Below are positions 53,784 to 64,000 of a stretch of 64,000 bases of DNA, one piece after another. The notes under the pieces are model-generated. The model was given only the letters and a program-made list of their open reading frames with translations, ran no database searches and had not been told where the DNA came from. The DNA comes from Galeopsis tetrahit. Taxonomy: Eukaryota; Streptophyta; Magnoliopsida; Lamiales; Lamiaceae. The stretch is from positions 1-64,000 of the forward strand of contig CAVLYN010000111.1 of assembly GCA_963675135.1 (NCBI GenBank), in the 5' to 3' direction. The first letter of the stretch is position 1, and each line of letters begins with the position of its first letter. Both the position numbers and the translations under genes were made by a program.

Positions 53784-56700
53784 CACTATAAACGAGTTAT
53801 AGAAAACAACAACCCTAGAACGAATGTGAATTGATCATGGTTAACTCTTTTGCAACTCGTGAGACTTTTCAAAAAGAGAAAATGAGTGAATCGATGAAAT
53901 TGCACTTTCCACATTATAGTGGGATAAACTATAGAGTTTTTGAGAACTAACGTATGTGATTTTCCGCAAAATGAAGAAAACATAGAGTTTGCTTGGTCAC
54001 CAAGCAATCCTACAAAACACTTCATTTTGGTATTTTCGAGGTTAAATGGCACTATAAACTAGTTATAGAAAACAACAACCCTAGAACGAATGTGAATTGA
54101 TCATGGTTAACTCTTTTGCAACTCGTGGAACTTTTCAAAAAGAGAGAATGAGTGAATCGATGAAATTGCACTTTCCACATTATAGTGGGATAAACTATAG
54201 AGTTTTTGAGAACTAACGTATGTGATTTTCCGCAAAATGAAGAAAACATAGAGTTTGCTTGGTCACCAAGCAATCCTACAAAACACTTCATTTTGGTATT
54301 TTCGAGGTTAAATGGCACTATAAACGAGTTATAGAAAACAACAACCCTAGAACGAATGTGAATTGATCATGGTTAACTCTTTTGCAACTCGTGGAACTTT
54401 TCAAAAAGAGAGAATGAGTGAATCGATGAAATTGCACTTTCCACATTATAGTGGGATAAACTATAGAGTTTTTGAGAACTAACGTATGTGATTGGAAGCA
54501 AAATGAAGAAAACATAAAGTTTGCTTGGTCACCAAGCAATCCTACAAAACACTTCATTTTGGTATTTTCGAGGTTAAATGGCACTATAAACGAGTTATAG
54601 AAAACAACAACCCTAGAAAGAATGTGAATTGGTCATGGATAACTCTTTTGCAACTCGTGAGACTTTTCAAAAAGAGAAAATGAGTGAATCGATGAAAGTG
54701 TACTTTCCACATTATAGTGGGATAAACTATAGAGTTTTTGAACACTAACGAATGTGATTTCCCGCAAAATAAAAAAACGTAAAGTTTGCTTGGTCACCAA
54801 GCAATCCTACAAAACACTTCATTTTGGTATTTTCGAGGTTAAATGGCACTATAAACGAGTTATAGAAAACAACAACCCTAGAAAGAATGTGAATTGGTCA
54901 TGGATAACTCTTTTGCAACTCGTGAGACTTTTCAAAAAGAGAAAATGAGTGAATCGATGAAAGTGTACTTTCCACATTATAGTGGGATAAACTATAGAGT
55001 TTTTGAACAATAACGAATGTGATTTTCCGCAAAATAAAGAAAATGTAAAGTTTGCTTGGTCACCAAGCAATCCTACAAAACACTTCATTTTGGTATTTTT
55101 GAGGTTAAATGGCACTATAAACGAGTTATAGAAAACAACAACCCTAGAACGAATGTGAATTTGTAACGGTTAACTCTTTTGCAACTCGTGAGACTTTTCA
55201 AAAAGAGAAAATGAGTGAATCGATGAAAGTGTACTTTCCACATTATAGTGGGATAAACTATAGAGTTTTTGAACACTAACGAATGTGATTTCCCGCAAAA
55301 TAAAAAAACGTAAAGTTTGCTTGGTCACCAAGCAATCCTACAAAACACTTCATTTTGGTATTTTCGAGGTTAAATGGCACTATAAACGAGTTATAGAAAA
55401 CAACAACCCTAGAAAGAATGTGAATTGGTCATGGTTAACAATTTTGCAACTCGTGAGACTTTTCAAAAAGAGAAAATGAGTGAATCGATGAAAGTGTACT
55501 TTCCACATTTTAGTGGGATAAACTATAGAGTTTTTGAACACTAACGAATGTGATTTTCCGCAAAATAAAGAAAATGTAAAGTTTGCTTGGTCACCAAGCA
55601 ATCCTACAAAACACTTCATTTTGGTATTTTCGAGGTTAAATGGCACTATAAACGAGTTATAGAAAACAACAACCCTAGAAAGAATGTGAATTGGTCATGG
55701 TTAACAATTTTGCAACTCGTGAGACTTTTCAAAAAGAGAAAATGAGTGAATCGATGAAATTGCACTTTCCACATTATAGTGGGATAAACTATAGAGTTTT
55801 TGAGAACTAACATATGTGATTTTCCGCAAAATGAAGAAAACATAAAGTTTGCTTGGTCACCAAGCAATCCTACAAAACACTTCATTTTGGTATTTTCGAG
55901 GTTAAATGGCACTATAAACGAGTTATAGAAAACAACAACCCTAGAACGAATGTGAATTGATCATGGTTAACTCTTTTGCAACTCGTGGAACTTTTCAAAA
56001 AGAGAGAATGAGTGAATCGATGAAATTGCACTTTCCACATTATAGTGGGATAAACTATAGAGTTTTTGAGAACTAACGTATGTGATTTTCCGCAAAATGA
56101 AGAAAACATAGAGTTTGCTTGGTCACCAAGCAATCCTACAAAACACTTCATTTTGGTATTTTCGAGGTTAAATGGCACTATAAACGAGTTATAGAAAACA
56201 ACAACCCTAGAACGAATGTGAATTGATCATGGTTAACTCTTTTGCAACTCGTGGAACTTTTCAAAAAGAGAGAATGAGTGAATCGATGAAATTGCACTTT
56301 CCACATTATACTGGGATAAACTATAGAGTTTTTGAGAACTAACGTATGTGATTGGAAGCAAAATGAAGAAAACATAAAGTTTGCTTGGTCACCAAGCAAT
56401 CCTACAAAACACTTCATTTTGGTATTTTCGAGGTTAAATGGCACTATAAACGAGTTATAGAAAACAACAACCCTAGAAAGAATGTGAATTGGTCATGGAT
56501 AACTCTTTTGCAACTCGTGAGACTTTTCAAAAAGAGAAAATGAGTGAATCGATGAAAGTGTACTTTCCACATTATAGTGGGATAAACTATAGAGTTTTTG
56601 AACACTAACGAATGTGATTTCCCGCAAAATAAAAAAACGTAAAGTTTGCTTGGTCACCAAGCAATCCTACAAAACACTTCATTTTGGTATTTTCGAGGTT

Positions 56701-56972
56701 AAATGGCACTATAAACGAGTTATAGAAAACAACAACCCTAGAAAGAATGTGAATTGGTCATGGTTAACAATTTTGCAACTCGTGAGACTTTTCAAAAAGA
56801 GAAAATGAGTGAATCGATGAAAGTGTACTTTCCACATTATAGTGGGATAAACTATAGAGTTTTTGAACACTAACGAATGTGATTTTCCACAAAATAAAAA
56901 AAACGTAAAATTTGCTTAATCACCAAGCAATCCTACAAAACACTTCATTTTGGTATTTTCGAGATTAAATGG
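53784..56972. repeat. 12-mer HOR copy 1 (3189 bp)
   Basis: The order is A-hybrid, A, B, D, C-K, D, E, E/F, A, B, D, G, with three 265-bp units. The second B has a private TATACTGGG (C at 56311). The A at 54050 has a private AACTAG (T at 54060). Confidence 0.92.
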
Positions 56973-59364
56973 CACTATAAACGAGTTATAGAAAACAACA
57001 ACCCTAGAACGAATGTGAATTGATCATGGTTAACTCTTTTGCAACTCGTGAGACTTTTCAAAAAGAGAAAATGAGTGAATCGATGAAATTGCACTTTCCA
57101 CATTATAGTGGGATAAACTATAGAGTTTTTGAGAACTAACGTATGTGATTTTCCGCAAAATGAAGAAAACATAGAGTTTGCTTGGTCACCAAGCAATCCT
57201 ACAAAACACTTCATTTTGGTATTTTCGAGGTTAAATGGCACTATAAACGAGTTATAGAAAACAACAACCCTAGAACGAATGTGAATTGATCATGGTTAAC
57301 TCTTTTGCAACTCGTGGAACTTTTCAAAAAGAGAGAATGAGTGAATCGATGAAATTGCACTTTCCACATTATAGTGGGATAAACTATAGAGTTTTTGAGA
57401 ACTAACGTATGTGATTTTCCGCAAAATGAAGAAAACATAGAGTTTGCTTGGTCACCAAGCAATCCTACAAAACACTTCATTTTGGTATTTTCGAGGTTAA
57501 ATGGCACTATAAACGAGTTATAGAAAACAACAACCCTAGAACGAATGTGAATTGATCATGGTTAACTCTTTTGCAACTCGTGGAACTTTTCAAAAAGAGA
57601 GAATGAGTGAATCGATGAAATTGCACTTTCCACATTATAGTGGGATAAACTATAGAGTTTTTGAGAACTAACGTATGTGATTGGAAGCAAAATGAAGAAA
57701 ACATAAAGTTTGCTTGGTCACCAAGCAATCCTACAAAACACTTCATTTTGGTATTTTCGAGGTTAAATGGCACTATAAACGAGTTATAGAAAACAACAAC
57801 CCTAGAAAGAATGTGAATTGGTCATGGATAACTCTTTTGCAACTCGTGAGACTTTTCAAAAAGAGAAAATGAGTGAATCGATGAAAGTGTACTTTCCACA
57901 TTATAGTGGGATAAACTATAGAGTTTTTGAACACTAACGAATGTGATTTCCCGCAAAATAAAAAAACGTAAAGTTTGCTTGGTCACCAAGCAATCCTACA
58001 AAACACTTCATTTTGGTATTTTCGAGGTTAAATGGCACTATAAACGAGTTATAGAAAACAACAACCCTAGAAAGAATGTGAATTGGTCATGGATAACTCT
58101 TTTGCAACTCGTGAGACTTTTCAAAAAGAGAAAATGAGTGAATCGATGAAAGTGTACTTTCCACATTATAGTGGGATAAACTATAGAGTTTTTGAACAAT
58201 AACGAATGTGATTTTCCGCAAAATAAAGAAAATGTAAAGTTTGCTTGGTCACCAAGCAATCCTACAAAACACTTCATTTTGGTATTTTTGAGGTTAAATG
58301 GCACTATAAACGAGTTATAGAAAACAACAACCCTAGAACGAATGTGAATTTGTAACGGTTAACTCTTTTGCAACTCGTGAGACTTTTCAAAAAGAGAAAA
58401 TGAGTGAATCGATGAAAGTGTACTTTCCACATTATAGTGGGATAAACTATAGAGTTTTTGAACACTAACGAATGTGATTTCCCGCAAAATAAAAAAACGT
58501 AAAGTTTGCTTGGTCACCAAGCAATCCTACAAAACACTTCATTTTGGTATTTTCGAGGTTAAATGGCACTATAAACGAGTTATAGAAAACAACAACCCTA
58601 GAAAGAATGTGAATTGGTCATGGTTAACAATTTTGCAACTCGTGAGACTTTTCAAAAAGAGAAAATGAGTGAATCGATGAAAGTGTACTTTCCACATTTT
58701 AGTGGGATAAACTATAGAGTTTTTGAACACTAACGAATGTGATTTTCCGCAAAATAAAGAAAATGTAAAGTTTGCTTGGTCACCAAGCAATCCTACAAAA
58801 CACTTCATTTTGGTATTTTCGAGGTTAAATGGCACTATAAACGAGTTATAGAAAACAACAACCCTAGAAAGAATGTGAATTGGTCATGGTTAACAATTTT
58901 GCAACTCGTGAGACTTTTCAAAAAGAGAAAATGAGTGAATCGATGAAATTGCACTTTCCACATTATAGTGGGATAAACTATAGAGTTTTTGAGAACTAAC
59001 ATATGTGATTTTCCGCAAAATGAAGAAAACATAAAGTTTGCTTGGTCACCAAGCAATCCTACAAAACACTTCATTTTGGTATTTTCGAGGTTAAATGGCA
59101 CTATAAACGAGTTATAGAAAACAACAACCCTAGAACGAATGTGAATTGATCATGGTTAACTCTTTTGCAACTCGTGGAACTTTTCAAAAAGAGAGAATGA
59201 GTGAATCGATGAAATTGCACTTTCCACATTATAGTGGGATAAACTATAGAGTTTTTGAGAACTAACGTATGTGATTTTCCGCAAAATGAAGAAAACATAG
59301 AGTTTGCTTGGTCACCAAGCAATCCTACAAAACACTTCATTTTGGTATTTTCGAGGTTAAATGG
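56973..59364. repeat. 12-mer HOR copy 2, truncated (positions 1-9)
   Basis: Nine monomers match positions 1 to 9 at an offset of 3189 bp. The expected second B (position 10) is missing, and the array passes from A directly to a D unit at 59365. Confidence 0.9.
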
Positions 59365-60957
59365 CACTATAAACGAGTTATAGAAAACAACAACCCTAGA
59401 AAGAATGTGAATTGGTCATGGATAACTCTTTTGCAACTCGTGAGACTTTTCAAAAAGAGAAAATGAGTGAATCGATGAAAGTGTACTTTCCACATTATAG
59501 TGGGATAAACTATAGAGTTTTTGAACACTAACGAATGTGATTTCCCGCAAAATAAAAAAACGTAAAGTTTGCTTGGTCACCAAGCAATCCTACAAAACAC
59601 TTCATTTTGGTATTTTCGAGGTTAAATGGCACTATAAACGAGTTATAGAAAACAACAACCCTAGAAAGAATGTGAATTGGTCATGGATAACTCTTTTGCA
59701 ACTCGTGAGACTTTTCAAAAAGAGAAAATGAGTGAATCGATGAAAGTGTACTTTCCACATTATAGTGGGATAAACTATAGAGTTTTTGAACACTAACGAA
59801 TGTGATTTCCCGCAAAATAAAAAAACGTAAAGTTTGCTTGGTCACCAAGCAATCCTACAAAACACTTCATTTTGGTATTTTCGAGGTTAAATGGCACTAT
59901 AAACGAGTTATAGAAAACAACAACCCTAGAATGAATGTGAATTGGTCATGGATAACTCTTTTGCAACTCGTGAGACTTTTCAAAAAGAGAAAATGAGTGA
60001 ATCGATGAAAGTGTACTTTCCACATTATAGTGGGATAAACTATAGAGTTTTTGAACAATAACGAATGTGATTTTCCGCAAAATAAAGAAAATGTAAAGTT
60101 TGCTTGGTCACCAAGCAATCCTACAAAACACTTCATTTTGGTATTTTCGAGGTTAAATGGCACTATAAACGAGTTATAGAAAACAACAACCCTAGAACGA
60201 ATGTGAATTTGTAACGGTTAACTCTTTTGCAACTCGTGAGACTTTTCAAAAAGAGAAAATGAGTGAATCGATGAAAGTGTACTTTCCACATTATAGTGGG
60301 ATAAACTATAGAGTTTTTGAACACTAACGAATGTGATTTCCCGCAAAATAAAAAAACGTAAAGTTTGCTTGGTCACCAAGCAATCCTACAAAACACTTCA
60401 TTTTGGTATTTTCGAGGTTAAATGGCACTATAAACGAGTTATAGAAAACAACAACCCTAGAAAGAATGTGAATTGGTCATGGTTAACAATTTTGCAACTC
60501 GTGAGACTTTTCAAAAAGAGAAAATGAGTGAATCGATGAAAGTGTACTTTCCACATTTTAGTGGGATAAACTATAGAGTTTTTGAACACTAACGAATGTG
60601 ATTTTCCGCAAAATAAAGAAAATGTAAAGTTTGCTTGGTCACCAAGCAATCCTACAAAACACTTCATTTTGGTATTTTCGAGGTTAAATGGCACTATAAA
60701 CGAGTTATAGAAAACAACAACCCTAGAAAGAATGTGAATTGGTCATGGTTAACAATTTTGCAACTCGTGAGACTTTTCAAAAAGAGAAAATGAGTGAATC
60801 GATGAAAGTGTACTTTCCACATTATAGTGGGATAAACTATAGAGTTTTTGAACACTAACGAATGTGATTTTCCACAAAATAAAAAAAACGTAAAATTTGC
60901 TTAATCACCAAGCAATCCTACAAAACACTTCATTTTGGTATTTTCGAGATTAAATGG
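59365..60957. repeat. Six-monomer linker D-D-C-D-E-G
   Basis: Units at 59365 (D), 59630 (D, 265 bp, GAATGAATG in the unit after it), 59895 (C), 60161 (D), 60426 (E) and 60692 (G); total 1593 bp. Two adjacent D units with the same GGTCATGG-front lineage are unusual and suggest a local exchange. C, D, E, G also match 50860-51922. Confidence 0.82.
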
Positions 60958-63900
60958 CACTATAAACGAGTTATAGAAAACAACAACCCTAGAACGAATG
61001 TGAATTGATCATGGTTAACTCTTTTGCAACTCGTGAGACTTTTCAAAAAGAGAAAATGAGTGAATCGATGAAATTGCACTTTCCACATTATAGTGGGATA
61101 AACTATAGAGTTTTTGAGAACTAACGTATGTGATTTTCCGCAAAATGAAGAAAACATAGAGTTTGCTTGGTCACCAAGCAATCCTACAAAACACTTCATT
61201 TTGGTATTTTCGAGGTTAAATGGCACTATAAACGAGTTATAGAAAACAACAACCCTAGAACGAATGTGAATTGATCATGGTTAACTCTTTTGCAACTCGT
61301 GGAACTTTTCAAAAAGAGAGAATGAGTGAATCGATGAAATTGCACTTTCCACATTATAGTGGGATAAACTATAGAGTTTTTGAGAACTAACGTATGTGAT
61401 TTTCCGCAAAATGAAGAAAACATAGAGTTTGCTTGGTCACCAAGCAATCCTACAAAACACTTCATTTTGGTATTTTCGAGGTTAAATGGCACTATAAACG
61501 AGTTATAGAAAACAACAACCCTAGAACGAATGTGAATTGATCATGGTTAACTCTTTTGCAACTCGTGGAACTTTTCAAAAAGAGAGAATGAGTGAATCGA
61601 TGAAATTGCACTTTCCACATTATAGTGGGATGAACTATAGAGTTTTTGAGAACTAACGTATGTGATTGGAAGCAAAATGAAGAAAACATAAAGTTTGCTT
61701 GGTCACCAAGCAATCCTACAAAACACTTCATTTTGGTATTTTCGAGGTTAAATGGCACTATAAACGAGTTATAGAAAACAACAACCCTAGAAAGAATGTG
61801 AATTGGTCATGGATAACTCTTTTGCAACTCGTGAGACTTTTCAAAAAGAGAAAATGAGTGAATCGATGAAAGTGTACTTTCCACATTATAGTGGGATAAA
61901 CTATAGAGTTTTTGAACACTAACGAATGTGATTTCCCGCAAAATAAAAAAACGTAAAGTTTGCTTGGTCACCAAGCAATCCTACAAAACACTTCATTTTG
62001 GTATTTTCGAGGTTAAATGGCACTATAAACGAGTTATAGAAAACAACAACCCTAGAAAGAATGTGAATTGGTCATGGATAACTCTTTTGCAACTCGTGAG
62101 ACTTTTCAAAAAGAGAAAATGAGTGAATCGATGAAAGTGTACTTTCCACATTATAGTGGGATAAACTATAGAGTTTTTGAACAATAACGAATGTGATTTT
62201 CCGCAAAATAAAGAAAATGTAAAGTTTGCTTGGTCACCAAGCAATCCTACAAAACACTTCATTTTGGTATTTTTGAGGTTAAATGGCACTATAAACGAGT
62301 TATAGAAAACAACAACCCTAGAACGAATGTGAATTTGTAACGGTTAACTCTTTTGCAACTCGTGAGACTTTTCAAAAAGAGAAAATGAGTGAATCGATGA
62401 AAGTGTACTTTCCACATTATAGTGGGATAAACTATAGAGTTTTTGAACACTAACGAATGTGATTTCCCGCAAAATAAAAAAACGTAAAGTTTGCTTGGTC
62501 ACCAAGCAATCCTACAAAACACTTCATTTTGGTATTTTCGAGGTTAAATGGCACTATAAACGAGTTATAGAAAACAACAACCCTAGAAAGAATGTGAATT
62601 GGTCATGGTTAACAATTTTGCAACTCGTGAGACTTTTCAAAAAGAGAAAATGAGTGAATCGATGAAAGTGTACTTTCCACATTTTAGTGGGATAAACTAT
62701 AGAGTTTTTGAACACTAACGAATGTGATTTTCCGCAAAATAAAGAAAATGTAAAGTTTGCTTGGTCACCAAGCAATCCTACAAAACACTTCATTTTGGTA
62801 TTTTCGAGGTTAAATGGCACTATAAACGAGTTATAGAAAACAACAACCCTAGAAAGAATGTGAATTGGTCATGGTTAACAATTTTGCAACTCGTGAGACT
62901 TTTCAAAAAGAGAAAATGAGTGAATCGATGAAATTGCACTTTCCACATTATAGTGGGATAAACTATAGAGTTTTTGAGAACTAACATATGTGATTTTCCG
63001 CAAAATGAAGAAAACATAAAGTTTGCTTGGTCACCAAGCAATCCTACAAAACACTTCATTTTGGTATTTTCGAGGTTAAATGGCACTATAAACGAGTTAT
63101 AGAAAACAACAACCCTAGAACGAATGTGAATTGATCATGGTTAACTCTTTTGCAACTCGTGGAACTTTTCAAAAAGAGAGAATGAGTGAATCGATGAAAT
63201 TGCACTTTCCACATTATAGTGGGATAAACTATAGAGTTTTTGAGAACTAACGTATGTGATTTTCCGCAAAATGAAGAAAACATAGAGTTTGCTTGGTCAC
63301 CAAGCAATCCTACAAAACACTTCATTTTGGTATTTTCGAGGTTAAATGGCACTATAAACGAGTTATAGAAAACAACAACCCTAGAACGAATGTGAATTGA
63401 TCATGGTTAACTCTTTTGCAACTCGTGGAACTTTTCAAAAAGAGAGAATGAGTGAATCGATGAAATTGCACTTTCCACATTATACTGGGATAAACTATAG
63501 AGTTTTTGAGAACTAACGTATGTGATTGGAAGCAAAATGAAGAAAACATAAAGTTTGCTTGGTCACCAAGCAATCCTACAAAACACTTCATTTTGGTATT
63601 TTCGAGGTTAAATGGCACTATAAACGAGTTATAGAAAACAACAACCCTAGAAAGAATGTGAATTGGTCATGGATAACTCTTTTGCAACTCGTGAGACTTT
63701 TCAAAAAGAGAAAATGAGTGAATCGATGAAAGTGTACTTTCCACATTATAGTGGGATAAACTATAGAGTTTTTGAACACTAACGAATGTGATTTCCCGCA
63801 AAATAAAAAAACGTAAAGTTTGCTTGGTCACCAAGCAATCCTACAAAACACTTCATTTTGGTATTTTCGAGGTTAAATGGCACTATAAACGAGTTATAGA

Positions 63901-64000
63901 AAACAACAACCCTAGAAAGAATGTGAATTGGTCATGGATAACTCTTTTGCAACTCGTGAGACTTTTCAAAAAGAGAAAATGAGTGAATCGATGAAAGTGT
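60958..64000. repeat. 12-mer HOR copy 3 (positions 1-11, cut by the window edge)
   Basis: Eleven monomers match copy 1 at an offset of 7174 bp, and both carry the private TATACTGGG (56311 and 63485), which places copy 3 closer to copy 1 than to the intervening copy 2. A private A-to-G lies at 61632. The final 120 bp (63881-64000) reads GGTCATGGATAACTC, so the unit after position 11 is not the G seen in copy 1. Confidence 0.88.

Larger units (their letters stand above)
1..64000. repeat. Satellite DNA array, about 266-bp monomer, head-to-tail, with higher-order repeats
   Basis: The same unit recurs through the whole window, always in the same orientation. The anchor CACTATAAACGAG is found at 175, 441, 707, 973, 1239 and so on to 63881, with spacings of 266 or 265 and rare 264 or 360. 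The span 175-63880 (63706 bp) fits 239 monomers, once two 94-bp insertions are added and 56 single-base losses from 265- and 264-bp units are subtracted. No unique sequence, transposon, rRNA, tRNA or gene interrupts it. Such arrays are typical of eukaryotic centromeric, pericentromeric or subtelomeric heterochromatin. Which of these applies cannot be read from the window. The repeat family is not one I recognise. Confidence 0.98.

Noticed and set aside
177..63618. Minus-strand frames of 88 codons in most monomers as a gene family
   Set aside because: They start with GTG, end where the next begins, change frame every monomer, and vary as freely at amino-acid level as the DNA does. They follow from the repeat length and lack of stops, with no recognisable domain or promoter.
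1943..63982. Plus-strand frames of 64 codons in D monomers
   Set aside because: They start with GTG, overlap the minus-strand frames, and appear only because the A7 tract sets the frame in 265-bp units. The A8 copy at 707-972 loses the frame.
1..64000. CRISPR array
   Set aside because: Spacing is regular, but there are no unique spacers; the whole 266-bp unit repeats and there are no cas genes.
1..64000. CENP-B box or telomere repeats in the monomer
   Set aside because: The nearest candidates, TTTCGAGGTTAAATGG and the CCCGC region of D units, do not fit the required CENP-B box positions. No tandem telomere motif was seen.
1..64000. Transposon or retrotransposon insertion
   Set aside because: The monomer anchor is never interrupted by more than 94 bp, and that extra sequence is satellite. 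No LTR, terminal inverted repeat or reverse transcriptase frame is present.
1..64000. Assignment to a named satellite family or species
   Set aside because: I do not recognise the consensus with confidence. A search of repeat databases with the reference monomer at 1239-1504 would settle it.

Overview
The whole 64-kb window is one uninterrupted satellite DNA array. A monomer of about 266 bp is repeated head-to-tail on a single strand, with 239 complete copies from 175 to 63880 and a partial copy at each edge. I see no gene, RNA gene, mobile element, non-satellite spacer or orientation switch. The reference monomer (1239-1504) has 42 C and 50 G in 266 bp, about 35% GC. This is eukaryotic heterochromatin, of the kind found at centromeres, pericentromeres or subtelomeric knobs. 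A plant is my best guess because the repeat is AT-rich and carries CAAAA/TTTTG motifs, but I do not recognise the family and cannot name a species.

Monomers fall into two lineages and about eight classes, which I label A to H. I number monomer positions from the C of CACTATAAACGAG. Lineage I (A, B, F) carries GTGGAAC, GAGAGAATG, AAATTGCAC and GAGAACTAAC. Lineage II (C, D, E, G, H) carries GTGAGAC, GAGAAAATG, AAAGTGTAC and GAACAATAAC or GAACACTAAC. About 100 bp (roughly position 203 through the boundary to position 35 of the next monomer) is almost invariant. It holds a 19-bp dyad, TTGCTTGGTCACCAAGCAA. Most variation lies between positions 38 and 200. Nearly all monomers are 266 bp. D monomers are 265 bp (one A fewer in an A-run), two are 264 bp, and two are 360 bp with an internal 94-bp duplication.

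The classes recur in fixed orders and form nested higher-order repeats (HORs). Layout: 175-3098, a 4-mer (A B D C) repeated twice, then B C D. 3099-22501, a 20-mer of 5316 bp with two full copies and two partial copies joined by a 7-monomer deletion junction at 17983/17984. 22502-28613, fragments of that 20-mer, including a 6-mer of 1594 bp in tandem. 28880-34384, a mosaic bounded by the two 360-bp monomers. 34385-43414, a 17-mer of 4515 bp, two copies. 40758-48731, a 15-mer of 3987 bp, two copies, overlapping the second 17-mer. 48732-53783, a mosaic that repeats earlier blocks. 53784-64000, a 12-mer of 3189 bp, one full and two incomplete copies. Shared private SNPs link blocks up to 16.3 kb apart, so the array has been rearranged recently by unequal exchange.

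Open frames exist on both strands (88, 64, 101 and 176 codons). They are geometric by-products of a repeat whose length is not a multiple of three, and none is annotated as a gene. The observations most worth a second look are the 19-bp dyad with a class of monomers that breaks it, a 4-bp micro-inversion defining class B, the overlapping HORs, and the 94-bp microhomology duplication seen twice.
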